A DNA stretch of 40,273 bases from Mailhella sp. (GTDB taxonomy: Bacteria; Desulfobacterota; Desulfovibrionia; Desulfovibrionales; Desulfovibrionaceae): NCBI GenBank assembly GCA_017408905.1, contig JAFQTU010000041.1:1-40273 (forward strand). The letters are read 5' to 3'. Made by a program: the position numbers and the translations under genes. Under the pieces are notes generated by a model that did not search any database, was not told where the DNA came from, and saw only the letters and a program-made list of their open reading frames with translations. Below are positions 15,586 to 24,603 of the stretch, one piece after another (the stretch's first letter is position 1; each line of letters opens with the position of its first letter).

Positions 15586-17271
15586 ATGTCTAAACCCCTT
15601 TTCACTGCCCCCGACGAATTTGCCGTGCGCGGCCTTGCCTATCTTTTCCGCGCCCTCGATGAAGTCATGCCCATGAACGGCGCACAGCGGCGCGACCTGC
15701 CCAACGCCTGCCGCGACCTTTCGGCCATGCTCACCACCGACCGCGACTCGCTGGATCGCCCCTACTGGACGGCCCCTCGCCTCACTTCGGCCTATCTGCG
15801 CTATTTCCTGCCGTGGAACCTCGTCCGCCTCTCCTCTCTCCTTCCCGGCCTGGACTTCGGCCGCATCCCGGACGAACCGCTCATCCTCGACATGGGCAGC
15901 GGCCCGCTCACCCTGCCGCTCGCGCTGTGGCTCTCCCGCCCCGACCTGCGGGAAAAGCCCGTGACCATCGTGGCCAGCGACACCACGCCCCATATCCTTG
16001 AACTCGGCCGCCGCATCTTCGACCTGCTCCGCTCCGAACTCGCCCCTGAATGCAGGTGGACCATACGCACCATGCGCGCTTCGGTGACGCAGGCCCTGCA
16101 CCGCCTCCACGCCAAACCCGGGATGCTGTGGATGATGACCACCGGCAACGTGCTCAACGAAATGGAAGAGCGCCGCGCCCGCCCCGGGCATCAGATGGCC
16201 GACCGTATGCGCGCCCTGCTTGAAGACGCCTCCCATATGCTCATGGACGGCGGCCTCATCTTCTCGGTCGAGCCCGGAACGCGCCAGGGCGGCCGCCTGC
16301 TCACCAATCTGCGCAAAAGCGCCCTCGGCGGCGTGGAAGAAGAACCGGAATTCGAAGACCTCACCTCCTTCGCCCTGCGCGAAGAACAGGCCGGGCGCGC
16401 CGCTTCCCGGAATGCCGCCTACGATACCGATGACGACTGGGACGACGAGGACGATATGTTCGAATTCGGCCTTTCGCCGCTGTTCAAGCCGCTTTCGCCC
16501 TGCCCGCACGTCAATTCCTGCCCCATGCTCGACCGCAGGAGCACGGCCTGGTGCCATGTGAACGCCCCTGCCGAACACGCCCCGCAGGCCCTGCGCGACC
16601 TCTCGGCCCGTGCCGGCCTCGACAAGGATTCCATCAGCCTCTCCTTCCTCCTGCTCAAGAAGCTGGAAGAGGAGGAAGCCGAGGCTCTGACCGATGCGCC
16701 CCAGCGCCCGCGCCGCCCGCAGAGACGCCGCAAGCTCTCGGCCCGCATCGTGTCCGACGCCTTCATCGTGCCGGACTATCCGGGCCGCGCCCGCTACGCC
16801 TGCACCGAACTCGGCCTCGCCCTCATCCCGGATTCCGCGCACCTCTCGCCCGGGGCGCTCTGCGAAGGCTGGACGACCCCGGGGCTCGACCGTAAGTCGC
16901 AGGCTTTCATCATGATGCTGGACGAAGGGGAACAGCGCCGCCCGGCCGCTCCCCGTTCCTTCCCTCCCAGAGACAGGCAGGGCGAACCCCGCTCCCCGCG
17001 CGGCCCTCGCTCGCCTGAAGGACGCACGCCCCGTGAAGGACGCCGCGACTATCAGGACGGAGAACGCCGCCCCTTCCGCAGAGACGCCGAAGACCGCCCC
17101 TTCTCCCGCCGGAGCAGAGACGATGATCCCCGCCGCAGGGAATCCCGCCGGGGCGACTGGCAGGAGGAAAGGCGGGAACGCCGCGCCCCCCGGCAGAACA
17201 GCCATCCGTCGGATCACCGCCGCGAAGAAGGGGAACGCCGCCCGTCTGCTCCGCGCCGCCGCGATTCCTGA
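15586..17271 (+). CDS. Rsm22/METTL17-like small-subunit ribosome methyltransferase-family protein
   Basis: This resembles the Rsm22 family (mitochondrial METTL17 and bacterial relatives), SAM-fold proteins linked to small ribosomal subunit assembly. The 561-aa product has a Rossmann core: LILDMGSGPLTLPLAL (99-114), then VASDTTPHILELG (129-141), and MMTTGNVLNEM (183-193). Four cysteines, C306 and C312 (CPHVNSCP), C323 (WCH) and C406 (YACTE), match the iron-sulfur-binding set of the family. An acidic insertion (281-290, DDDWDDEDD) precedes them. The last ~110 residues (450-561) are low-complexity Arg/Glu/Pro/Ser, an RNA-binding-like tail not typical of the family. AAGGAA precedes the ATG. Whether it methylates anything is unknown. 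Confidence 0.78.
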   Translation: MSKPLFTAPDEFAVRGLAYLFRALDEVMPMNGAQRRDLPNACRDLSAMLTTDRDSLDRPYWTAPRLTSAYLRYFLPWNLVRLSSLLPGLDFGRIPDEPLILDMGSGPLTLPLALWLSRPDLREKPVTIVASDTTPHILELGRRIFDLLRSELAPECRWTIRTMRASVTQALHRLHAKPGMLWMMTTGNVLNEMEERRARPGHQMADRMRALLEDASHMLMDGGLIFSVEPGTRQGGRLLTNLRKSALGGVEEEPEFEDLTSFALREEQAGRAASRNAAYDTDDDWDDEDDMFEFGLSPLFKPLSPCPHVNSCPMLDRRSTAWCHVNAPAEHAPQALRDLSARAGLDKDSISLSFLLLKKLEEEEAEALTDAPQRPRRPQRRRKLSARIVSDAFIVPDYPGRARYACTELGLALIPDSAHLSPGALCEGWTTPGLDRKSQAFIMMLDEGEQRRPAAPRSFPPRDRQGEPRSPRGPRSPEGRTPREGRRDYQDGERRPFRRDAEDRPFSRRSRDDDPRRRESRRGDWQEERRERRAPRQNSHPSDHRREEGERRPSAPRRRDS

Positions 17272-17401
17272 TGGCGTCTGACGCTGGCGGAACGCCCTTG
17301 CCGCCGCAGGCCTGTCATTAGTTCTGGCTTTTTTTTCGGAAAAGTGCATACTCCCCGAATCGTGCTCCCTTCAGGGGGCCACCATCTCAGGAGACAGCTC
17401 C

Positions 17402-17818
17402 ATGAACACCATCCATATCGTTGTCGCCGCCGGCATCCTTGCCCTGATCCTCGTCGCTGTCATGATCATGAAAAAGAGCAAGCCGGCCCCGGAAGAACCT
17501 TCCGAGGAAACGGAGAAACCCGAATGCGGCGATCCCGCCCTCTACGAGCTCGGCATGAATCCTGTTTCGGACAAGCCCATCATGTACGCGCTCACCACCT
17601 GCCTGCACTGTAAGAACACCAAGAAATTCCTTGAGGAAAACCACTACGAAGTCACGGTCATCCATCTGGACGACTATTGCGACTCCCAGCGCTCCGACCT
17701 CATGGAAAAGGTTCGCAAATACAATCCTCGCGGTACGTTCCCCGTTGTCCTCATGCCCAACGGCAAGGTCATCGTGGGCTTCCGCAAGCTGCTTCTTGAG
17801 GAGGCCATGAGCAAATGA
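17402..17818 (+). CDS. Membrane-anchored glutaredoxin-like protein
   Basis: This is a thioredoxin-fold thiol oxidoreductase tethered to the membrane. The 138-aa product starts with one membrane helix (about 4-24), then a charged Pro/Glu linker (26-45). A glutaredoxin-type domain (about 57-138) follows, with the redox motif CLHC (67-70) and the cis-proline segment TFPVV followed by GKVIVGF. With no signal cleavage site and a Lys-rich segment after the helix, the domain probably faces the cytoplasm. Its stop overlaps the FtrB start (ATGA at 17815-17818), so the two products are likely made together and may act as redox partners. Confidence 0.87.
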   Translation: MNTIHIVVAAGILALILVAVMIMKKSKPAPEEPSEETEKPECGDPALYELGMNPVSDKPIMYALTTCLHCKNTKKFLEENHYEVTVIHLDDYCDSQRSDLMEKVRKYNPRGTFPVVLMPNGKVIVGFRKLLLEEAMSK

Positions 17819-18144
17819 CTCCGGAAGAACTACTTGAAAAACTGGCGAAGGCGGCCGCCCTCAAAGGATATTATCTGCACGCCGATCGCGATTTCTGCAT
17901 CGGCACGGCGGAAAGCCTCATCGCCAACAAAGAACGCTACGGTTATATGTGCTGTCCCTGCCGCCTCGCCTGCGGGGACAAGAAGGCCGACAGCGACATC
18001 ATCTGTCCCTGCGTGTACCGCGACGACGACATCGCGGAATACGGTTCCTGTATGTGTTCCTTCTACGTTTCCGAAGAGCACAAGGACGATATGGACTTCT
18101 TCCCTGAAGTAGATGAACGGCGCGATCCTTCGCGCGGCATCTGA
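17815..18144 (+). CDS. ftrB: Ferredoxin:thioredoxin reductase catalytic subunit family protein
   Basis: FTR catalytic subunits carry a 4Fe-4S cluster next to a redox disulfide and pass electrons from ferredoxin to thiol proteins. The 109-aa product shows the cysteine pattern of the family: CPC (47-49), CPC (64-66) and CMC (79-81), with the usual EYGSCMC context. Extra cysteines lie at 28, 46 and 53. Spacing between the motifs differs slightly from the plant form, as in other anaerobe homologues. There is no variable subunit nearby. Overlap with the glutaredoxin gene suggests that protein, rather than a classical thioredoxin, is its acceptor. Confidence 0.88.
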   Translation: MTPEELLEKLAKAAALKGYYLHADRDFCIGTAESLIANKERYGYMCCPCRLACGDKKADSDIICPCVYRDDDIAEYGSCMCSFYVSEEHKDDMDFFPEVDERRDPSRGI

Positions 18145-18167
18145 TTTCCAGAAAATCGTTGAATATC

Positions 18168-18222
18168 AAAACGACGCATGACAGCCTTCCTCAAAAAGGA
18201 GCTGCTATGCGTCGTTTTTTCA
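18168..18222 (+). promoter_or_regulatory. Long hairpin enclosing the ribosome site of the acid phosphatase gene
   Basis: AAAACGACGCAT (18168-18179) pairs perfectly with ATGCGTCGTTTT (18207-18218), whose first three bases are the start codon at 18207. Inside it, TCCT and AGGA pair again, so the ribosome site and start codon are both in stems. The right arm runs into a T-run (to 18220), so the same structure also looks like an intrinsic terminator for ftrB. It could limit translation or transcription of the phosphatase. Confidence 0.65.
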
Positions 18223-19580
18223 TGTCTGCTCTTGCCCTGCTGGCTATCCTTCTCCCCGCCATGCCTGCCGAAGCCGCCGGGGACGCTCCGCGCCTCGCCA
18301 AAGCCGTCATCCTCTGCCGCCACGGCCTGCGCTCCCCCACGCAGACGCCGGAAGAACTCGCCGCGTGGTCGCATCGCCCGTGGCCGGAATGGAACGTCGC
18401 CCCCGGGGAACTTACCGCGCGCGGAGCCGAACTTCTGCGCTTCCAGTGGACGCAGTTCCGGCAGGAGCTTGCCCGGCAGGGCCTCCTGCCTGCCAGCGGA
18501 AAGCTGAAGGAAGGAAGCCTCTTCCTCTATGCCGACAAGAATTCCCGCACCCGGCACAGCGCCGAAGCCATTCTCGAAGTCTTCGCCCCGGAAGGCGGCG
18601 GGGAAATACGTACGCACAGGGGCAAGGGGCAGGACCCGCTCTTCCATCCCGTGCACAGCGGGCTCACGCCGGAACCTGTCTTCTCTGCGGGTGAACGCCG
18701 CGCCCTTACGCAGGAGCTGGAACTGCTATGCCAGCGCGAGGCAAAGGCGCTCTCCTGCCTTTCCCGCCTTCTCGGCCCTGCCGTGGAAAGCCCGTACAGC
18801 CTTCACTTCCCCGCTGAAGGGACGCGCCGCGGGGTGACGCTGAAAGGCGGCCTGCACACGGCTTCCTCAGCCGCAGAAGTGCTTCTTCTGCAATGCCTTG
18901 AATGGCCTGTCCGCACCCAGAGCCTTGGGGGAGACGCGGACGGCGGCAGGACAAACCCGTCCCCCATTGAAGAAAAGACGCTCCAGATACTGCGCGCCCC
19001 CGCCCCGAACTCTTCCCTTCCGCCGCAGGCGGAGCAGGAACCATGCCCGGACGCGGCGCTGGACGGGCCTGTCATGGTATCCCCGCGAACGGCGCTGGAG
19101 CTTCTGCCCGTCCACGCCTCGGTACAGGACATCCTTCAGCGCGCCAGGCCTCAGGCCCTTTCCTCCGGCCTGCCCCTTCTGGCCGTGATGACGAGCATCC
19201 TTGCCGGAACGTCCCCTCTGCCAGAAGCCAACGACGCGGCGCTCACCGTCTTCGTCGGGCACGATACCAATATCGCCAATATCGCAGGCCTGCTCGACCT
19301 GCACTGGCAGAACGGAGAATTCCCGGCAGACAGCACGCCCCCGGGCTCCATGCTCTGCCTCACGCTCTGGGAAAGCGCGCAGGGCAAGGTGGTGAAGGCA
19401 TCCTTCCTGCGGCAAAGCCTGGCCGCCATGCTGACCACGGATGCGGAGATCATGCAGGATGCGGCATTGTACCGCGAGGCGCTGACGCTTCCCGGCGAGG
19501 ATGAGAACGGGGAAGGCATGGCACTGGACGCGTTCGCGGACGCGGTCCTCACGCTCACAGAAGGGCCGGAACAGAATTAG
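18207..19580 (+). CDS. Periplasmic histidine acid phosphatase (phytase/glucose-1-phosphatase type)
   Basis: This branch-2 histidine phosphatase removes phosphate from organic esters outside the cytoplasm. The 457-aa product begins with a signal peptide (about 1-23, ending AEAA). The nucleophile motif RHGLRSP (38-44) follows, then ADKNSRTRHSAEA, and the proton-donor motif GHDTN with H352 and D353. Both catalytic histidines are present, so it should be active. The substrate (phytate, glucose-1-phosphate or other) cannot be told. I chose the ATG at 18207 because of the AAAAAGGA site and signal peptide; an upstream in-frame ATG at 18159 adds 16 polar residues. Its start lies inside a hairpin. Confidence 0.85.
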   Translation: MRRFFMSALALLAILLPAMPAEAAGDAPRLAKAVILCRHGLRSPTQTPEELAAWSHRPWPEWNVAPGELTARGAELLRFQWTQFRQELARQGLLPASGKLKEGSLFLYADKNSRTRHSAEAILEVFAPEGGGEIRTHRGKGQDPLFHPVHSGLTPEPVFSAGERRALTQELELLCQREAKALSCLSRLLGPAVESPYSLHFPAEGTRRGVTLKGGLHTASSAAEVLLLQCLEWPVRTQSLGGDADGGRTNPSPIEEKTLQILRAPAPNSSLPPQAEQEPCPDAALDGPVMVSPRTALELLPVHASVQDILQRARPQALSSGLPLLAVMTSILAGTSPLPEANDAALTVFVGHDTNIANIAGLLDLHWQNGEFPADSTPPGSMLCLTLWESAQGKVVKASFLRQSLAAMLTTDAEIMQDAALYREALTLPGEDENGEGMALDAFADAVLTLTEGPEQN

Positions 19581-19597
19581 AACCGTCTAATCCACTT

Positions 19598-19627
19598 AAA
19601 AGGTCGCTGTGCACGGCGGCCTTTTTT
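19598..19627. terminator. Bidirectional terminator between acid phosphatase and trpA
   Basis: AAAAGGTCGC (19598-19607) pairs with GCGGCCTTTT (19616-19625) with one G-U pair; the T-run reaches the trpA stop codon on the opposite strand. It serves two converging genes. Confidence 0.75.
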
Positions 19628-20406
19628 CATGCTGTCCTCCGAGTCCACTGCGCCATGAAGTCTCCTGCCCTGCCCCCGGCATCGAGGTACCTGAGGAGCG
19701 AAGAGCCGAACACCGCGGCATCGGGGCGGCAGTCCGGGGGAAGCGCTTCGAGCTGTTCCGGCCTCTTCAGGCCGAAGCCCAGCGCCACGGGCAGGGCAAA
19801 GGCCTTTCTTGCCCGTTCCAGCACCTGCGGCACTTCCGGCGGAAGCTTGCCGCGCTCGCCCGTCGTGCCCATCACCGAGACCACATAGACGTACCCCTCG
19901 GAGACCTCGGCATAAAGGCGCATCCGCTCCTCCGGCGTGTTCGGCCCGACCAGCGCGATGAGCGCCAGCCCGCGCTCGTGCAGGATACGGCGCATTTCCC
20001 CCGCCTCGTCCAAGGGCAGGTCCGGCACGATGACGCCGTGCACGCCCGCAAGGGCGGCTTCTTCCGCAAAGCGTTCAAGCCCGTACTGAAGAAAAGGGTT
20101 CATATAGCCCATGAGCACCAGCGCGGCCTTGAGTTCGCCCTTATGCGCCCGAAGCTCTTCCATGATGCCGCGAAGCGTGACGCCGCTTTCAAGGGCGCGC
20201 AAGGAGGCGGCTTCCACCACCGGGCCGTCGGCCACAGGGTCGGAAAACGGGACGCCTATCTCGATGATATCGGCCCCGGCCTCGTCCAGCTCGCGGATGA
20301 TGCCCCAGAACGATTCGCGGCTCGGGAAGCCTGCCGTCACGAAGGGGATGAGCGCCAGCCGCCCCCCGGCCTTTGCCGCACGTATTCTTTCTTCAAGGAT
20401 ATGCAT
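19627..20406 (-). CDS. trpA: Tryptophan synthase alpha subunit
   Basis: TrpA splits indole-3-glycerol phosphate to indole and glyceraldehyde 3-phosphate, and passes indole to TrpB through a tunnel. The 259-aa product keeps the catalytic residues E49 (IIEIGVPFSDP) and D60 (PVADGP), and the phosphate-loop region SVMGTTGERG and ALGFGLKRP. The length is normal. It is the last gene of the trp operon, 9 nt after trpB, and ends at a bidirectional terminator. Confidence 0.96.
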   Translation of the reverse strand: MHILEERIRAAKAGGRLALIPFVTAGFPSRESFWGIIRELDEAGADIIEIGVPFSDPVADGPVVEAASLRALESGVTLRGIMEELRAHKGELKAALVLMGYMNPFLQYGLERFAEEAALAGVHGVIVPDLPLDEAGEMRRILHERGLALIALVGPNTPEERMRLYAEVSEGYVYVVSVMGTTGERGKLPPEVPQVLERARKAFALPVALGFGLKRPEQLEALPPDCRPDAAVFGSSLLRYLDAGGRAGDFMAQWTRRTA

Positions 20407-20415
20407 AGCCTGCCC

Positions 20416-21585
20416 CTAGTCTCCGAGCGCCCGCCCGATGATGTCCATGTCCTTGTCGCCCCGGCCGGAGAGGTTCACCAGCACACGGCTGTTCGGTTCG
20501 AACTCGCCCCGGTGTTCCAGCACGTAGGCCAGCGCATGGGAGGATTCCAGCGCAGGCAGTATGCCCTCGCTCCGGCAGAGCTTCTGGAAGGCGGCAAGGG
20601 CTTCGTGGTCGAAGGCTATGCCGTATTTCACGCGCCCCGTGCTGTGCAGGAAGGCGTGTTCCGGGCCTACTCCGGGATAGTCCAGCCCTGCCGAAATGGA
20701 GCTGGAAGGCTGTATCTGCCCGTGCTCGTCCTGCAGGAGCATGGTATATTCCCCATGCAGGACGCCGGGCCTGCCCAGGTTGATGGCCGCCGAATGCAGG
20801 CAGCCGGGCCTGCCTGTGCCGCCCGCTTCCACCCCGATGAGCTTCACGCCCGTATCCGGCACAAAGGGAACGAACATGCCGATGGCGTTGGAGCCGCCGC
20901 CTACTGCCGCCACCACATAGTCCGGAAAAGCCCCTGTGTGCTCCAGCATCTGCGCCCTTGCCTCGCGGCCGATGACGCTCTGGAATTCGCGCACGAGATC
21001 CGGGAAGGGATAGGGCCCTGCCGCCGTGCCGAAGCAGTAATGGGTGTCGTGCTGTTCGGATATCCATGCTCGGAGGGCGGCGTTGATAGCGTCCTTCAGC
21101 GTGCGCGAACCGCTTTCTATAGGATGCACTTCGGCCCCGAGAAGTTTCATTCGTCGAACATTAGCCGATTGGCGCTCCACGTCCTCGGCCCCCATGTACA
21201 CGGTACAGCGCAGGCCCAGCCTTGCGGCGGCGGCCGCCGTAGCCACACCATGCTGACCGGCTCCGGTCTCGGCTATCAGTGCCGACTTGCCCATGTATTT
21301 CGCCAGCAGTGCCTGCCCGAGAGTATTGTTGATCTTGTGGGCACCGGTGTGCAGAAGGTCTTCACGCTTCAGCCAGAGTTCGAAGCCCAGCTCGCGCGAG
21401 AGCGCAGGGCAGAAGGTCAGGGGCGTCGCCCGCCCTGCAAAATGCTTCAGCAGGCCGTGCAGTTCGCTCTGGAAGGCTTCCGAAGGCAGAATATCCGCCA
21501 TTGCCTGCTCCAGCTCCATGAGGGGCGGCATGAGCAGTTCCGGCACGAAACAGCCGCCGAATTCGCCGAAGTAGCCTTTCTTCAT
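20416..21585 (-). CDS. trpB: Tryptophan synthase beta subunit
   Basis: TrpB is the pyridoxal-phosphate enzyme that joins indole with serine to make tryptophan. The 389-aa product shows [11 protein letters not shown] near the start, the PLP lysine K84 in [21 protein letters not shown], the phosphate-binding GGGSNAIG, and the conserved [15 protein letters not shown]. All match the family, so it should be active. I chose the ATG at 21585 because it opens the standard [11 protein letters not shown] start; the frame extends 23 codons upstream into trpCF, but these are not TrpB-like. The start lies 4 nt after the trpCF stop, so translation is probably coupled. Confidence 0.95.
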   Translation of the reverse strand: MKKGYFGEFGGCFVPELLMPPLMELEQAMADILPSEAFQSELHGLLKHFAGRATPLTFCPALSRELGFELWLKREDLLHTGAHKINNTLGQALLAKYMGKSALIAETGAGQHGVATAAAAARLGLRCTVYMGAEDVERQSANVRRMKLLGAEVHPIESGSRTLKDAINAALRAWISEQHDTHYCFGTAAGPYPFPDLVREFQSVIGREARAQMLEHTGAFPDYVVAAVGGGSNAIGMFVPFVPDTGVKLIGVEAGGTGRPGCLHSAAINLGRPGVLHGEYTMLLQDEHGQIQPSSSISAGLDYPGVGPEHAFLHSTGRVKYGIAFDHEALAAFQKLCRSEGILPALESSHALAYVLEHRGEFEPNSRVLVNLSGRGDKDMDIIGRALGD

Positions 21586-21589
21586 AACT

Positions 21590-23020
21590 CTATCCTCGCA
21601 TCTTGCGCAGGGCCGCAAACGCTTTTTCCAGCAGTTCCGGCGACTTGCACCCACGAACTTCTTCCAGTCGGGAATTCATATCCACGGCATCCGGCGAACA
21701 GGCCGCCAGCGCTTCCCGCACATTGTCCGGCCCCAGCCCGCCTGAAAGCATCCACGGATGCGGAAAGCGAAGTGCCGCCAGCGAGGGCCAGTCCAGCGTC
21801 ATGCCGCTTCCCATGCCCGCATCCAGAAGGTACAGGCCGCAGGTAGGGGCAAAGGCGTCGATATCGGCCTGAAGGTCTTCCTTGGTGGAGTACTGGTTCG
21901 GCCACAGAACCCGGATGACCTTCTCCGCCGGGAAATGCGCGGCGAATCCCGCGCTCTGCCCGCCGTGGAGCTGGATGAGGTCGAGCCTCGCCTCCCGCAC
22001 GATGGCCGCCACGTCTTCCGCACTCTGCCCCACGAACACGCCCACGCGCTTCATGCCATGCGTTTCAAGGCTGGCGGCATGGGCGGGGCTCACGTTGCGA
22101 GGGCTTGGCGGATGGAAAATGAAGCCGCACATATCGGCCCCCAGTTCGGCGGCCCTGTCGATAAGGCCCTGCTCCTTCATGCCGCATATCTTCACCTGAA
22201 GAGCCGCCCTTCCCTCTGCCAGCAGTCGCCGCAGGGACAGGCCGGGCGTACCGTCTTCCATGAGGGCCGAACCGACCAGCGCGGCATGGAAGCCAGCCCC
22301 GGCCGCCGCCTCAAGGTCTGCCCGGCAGGACATACCGCTGGCCGCTATCCACAGTTCGCCCGGCCTCGGCGGACATTCGCGGATGAGCCGCAGGCAGGCT
22401 TCCCTGTCCACCTTCAGCGTAGCCAGATCGCGGGCGTTCACCTGAATGATGCGCGCTCCGCTTTCCCGGGCAAGGAGCAGGTCGGCCTTGTCGAAGACTT
22501 CCACCACGGCTTCCACGCCCCCGGCTTCCGCCTGTTCGCGCAGGGCGCGCAGGACCGATGCATCCGGCGTAAGGCGCACGATGAGCAGAAGGGCGGAAGC
22601 TGGCGTGGCCAGCGTGGCCGCCACCTGTGCGGGGTGGAAAAGAAAATCCTTGCGCAGGAGGGGCACGGCGGGAACAGCACGGGCCGCCCGGGCAAGATAA
22701 CAGATATCCCCTTGAAAATACGCCTCTTCTGTCAGAACGGAAACAGCCGAAGCCCCGTTTTCGGCGTACTGGCGGGCCGCCTCTTCCGGCTCGAGCCCCT
22801 CGCAGATGACACCCCGGGAAGGCGAGGCCTTCTTGAATTCCGCGATGACGGCCAGCGGTGCAGAGCCCTTGCGTTCGAGCGCCGCACGGAACGAAGGGCG
22901 CTCCCCGCCCCACGGGCAGAGCGCCCCGCCCGGAGCAAAGGAGGAGGCTTCCCCTGCCAGCCGCTCCAGTTCCCTAATTTCGGCCTGCTTGGCCGCCACG
23001 AACCGTTCCAGCCCCGTCAT
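21590..23020 (-). CDS. trpCF: Fused indole-3-glycerol-phosphate synthase / phosphoribosylanthranilate isomerase
   Basis: This 476-aa bifunctional protein carries out two successive steps of tryptophan synthesis. The TrpC half (1 to about 268) has the residues used by the family: E61 and K63 ([10 protein letters not shown]), K124 (RKDF), E174, N195 (VNARDL) and S228. The TrpF half (about 274-476) starts VKICGM with catalytic C279, and has [22 protein letters not shown], the LLDAG segment with the acid residue, and MLSGGL. Both halves look active. The TrpC-TrpF fusion order is that of enteric bacteria. Its start overlaps the trpGD stop (ATGA at 23017-23020). Confidence 0.95.
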   Translation of the reverse strand: MTGLERFVAAKQAEIRELERLAGEASSFAPGGALCPWGGERPSFRAALERKGSAPLAVIAEFKKASPSRGVICEGLEPEEAARQYAENGASAVSVLTEEAYFQGDICYLARAARAVPAVPLLRKDFLFHPAQVAATLATPASALLLIVRLTPDASVLRALREQAEAGGVEAVVEVFDKADLLLARESGARIIQVNARDLATLKVDREACLRLIRECPPRPGELWIAASGMSCRADLEAAAGAGFHAALVGSALMEDGTPGLSLRRLLAEGRAALQVKICGMKEQGLIDRAAELGADMCGFIFHPPSPRNVSPAHAASLETHGMKRVGVFVGQSAEDVAAIVREARLDLIQLHGGQSAGFAAHFPAEKVIRVLWPNQYSTKEDLQADIDAFAPTCGLYLLDAGMGSGMTLDWPSLAALRFPHPWMLSGGLGPDNVREALAACSPDAVDMNSRLEEVRGCKSPELLEKAFAALRKMRG

Positions 23021-24603
23021 GACAGCACCCTTATGCCTGCGCCTTCCGCAACACCCTTGCGGGCCTTGACCACGCAGTCCTCAAGGCTGAGGCCATCTTC
23101 CATGAGCCAGATGGCGAAGGCCGCGTTCAAGGCCAGCATATCGCGCATGGCGCGAGGGCCGCGCCCGGCCAGAAGCTCGCGGAGCACGGCGGCGGCCTCC
23201 TCGCGGCTATTCACTTCCACCTCGTCCGCACGGCAGGGCGTGAATCCATAGTTCGACGGATCGAACTCCATTTCCTCAAGCTCTCCGTCCTGCACGAGAA
23301 GGATGCGGGTACGTCCCATCGTGGTCAGCTCGTCGTAGCCTCCGGCCCCGCAGAACACCGCCGCCTTCTTCAGCGGGAAATGCCGCAGGACGGACGCCAC
23401 AAGGTCCACGAGTTCGGGGCGGGCCACCCCCAGCATGAGGTGGTCGGGGCAGGCCGGATTCACCATCGGCCCCAGCATATTGAACAGCGTACGGATGCCT
23501 ATTTCCTTGCGCACCGGCCCTACCTTGGCAAAGGCGGGGTGGAAATACGGCGCGAACTGGAAGGCGAAGTTATGCTTCTTGAGCAGGGCCACCACGGCTT
23601 CCGGGTCCCGTTCCATAGGCAGGCCCAGCGCTTCCACCACGTCGGCCGAGCCGGAATGCGAGGAAACGGCGCGGTTGCCGTGCTTGATGACGCGGTAGCC
23701 CATACCGGCCAGCGTGAGCGCCGCGGCAGTGGAGCAGTTGAAGCAGTTCCTGCCGTCACCGCCTGTGCCCACGATGTCGATGCTGTGCGAAGGAACACCC
23801 TTCACGGTGACGGCACGGTCGAGTATGCAGCGCACGGCGCAGGCAAGTTCGGCCGCCGAAGGCCCCTTCATGCGCAGGCCCATGAGGAAGGAACCGGCCT
23901 GCGCGCAGGTCATGCTGCCATCGAAAAGCGAGGAAAAGGCAACTTCCGCCTGCTCGCCGCTGAGGTCGAGCCCCCGGGCCAGCGTGCCGAGGATGGAAGC
24001 GACCGTGGGGATCTGCCCCCGGGCCGTTTCCAGTTTGGCCGGGAAATTCCCCAGAAGCTTCAGCCCTTCCGGCGTGAGTATGGATTCGGGGGCGTACTGC
24101 ACGCCTACCCACGGCCTGTCGCGGAAGCGCAGGGACATGACCTCGCCTTTCGGGCCGCGCGCCGAAACCACCACATTGTCCAGCGGACGATGCTCGTCGA
24201 TGTCCACCACCAGAGAGTGGTAGCGGCCCACGGTCATGGGGTTGGGAATGCCGCTGTACAGGCCGCGCCCGTCGTGCATGATGTCGGAGCTCAGGCCGTG
24301 CATGATCTCCGGGGCTTCCCCTGTTTCCGCACCGGCAAAAAGGCCGAGTATCTGATGCCCCAGCCCCACGCCCAGCACGGGGACTTTCGGATTGATGCGC
24401 GCCAGAAATTCCAGACAGAAGCCGGAATCCTCCGGCCTTCCCGGGCCGGGGGAAAGGCATACCATGCGCAGTTCAGGAGAGGAGGCCAGCTCCAGCAGGC
24501 ACGGGTCGTCGTTCTTCAGCACTCTGGGTTCACGCCCCAGCTTACAGAAGGCCTGCACCAGATTGTACGTGAAGGAATCGTGGTTATCGATGAGCAGGAA
24601 CAT
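23017..24603 (-). CDS. trpGD: Fused TrpG (catalytically altered glutaminase) / anthranilate phosphoribosyltransferase
   Basis: Residues 1 to about 190 are a TrpG class-I glutamine amidotransferase domain, and about 200-528 are TrpD. TrpD is intact: GTGGD (279-283), NCST, KHGNR (307-311), SGSAD and GPMVNPA. It transfers phosphoribose to anthranilate. The TrpG domain keeps its fold markers (LIDNHDSFTYNL, LSPGPGRPE, YHSL), but the catalytic Cys motif reads GVGLGHQ with Gly at 80 (codon GGG). The triad His is Ala at 171 (QYAPES, codon GCC); only the triad Glu remains (E173). The domain should therefore be unable to free ammonia from glutamine. The frame is open throughout. The start overlaps the trpE end by 20 bp. 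Confidence 0.94.
   Translation of the reverse strand: MFLLIDNHDSFTYNLVQAFCKLGREPRVLKNDDPCLLELASSPELRMVCLSPGPGRPEDSGFCLEFLARINPKVPVLGVGLGHQILGLFAGAETGEAPEIMHGLSSDIMHDGRGLYSGIPNPMTVGRYHSLVVDIDEHRPLDNVVVSARGPKGEVMSLRFRDRPWVGVQYAPESILTPEGLKLLGNFPAKLETARGQIPTVASILGTLARGLDLSGEQAEVAFSSLFDGSMTCAQAGSFLMGLRMKGPSAAELACAVRCILDRAVTVKGVPSHSIDIVGTGGDGRNCFNCSTAAALTLAGMGYRVIKHGNRAVSSHSGSADVVEALGLPMERDPEAVVALLKKHNFAFQFAPYFHPAFAKVGPVRKEIGIRTLFNMLGPMVNPACPDHLMLGVARPELVDLVASVLRHFPLKKAAVFCGAGGYDELTTMGRTRILLVQDGELEEMEFDPSNYGFTPCRADEVEVNSREEAAAVLRELLAGRGPRAMRDMLALNAAFAIWLMEDGLSLEDCVVKARKGVAEGAGIRVLS

Noticed and set aside
15394..17349. 651-codon antisense frame opposite the Rsm22-like gene
   Set aside because: The plus frame has the methyltransferase fold and cysteine motif; the antisense is a low-complexity shadow.
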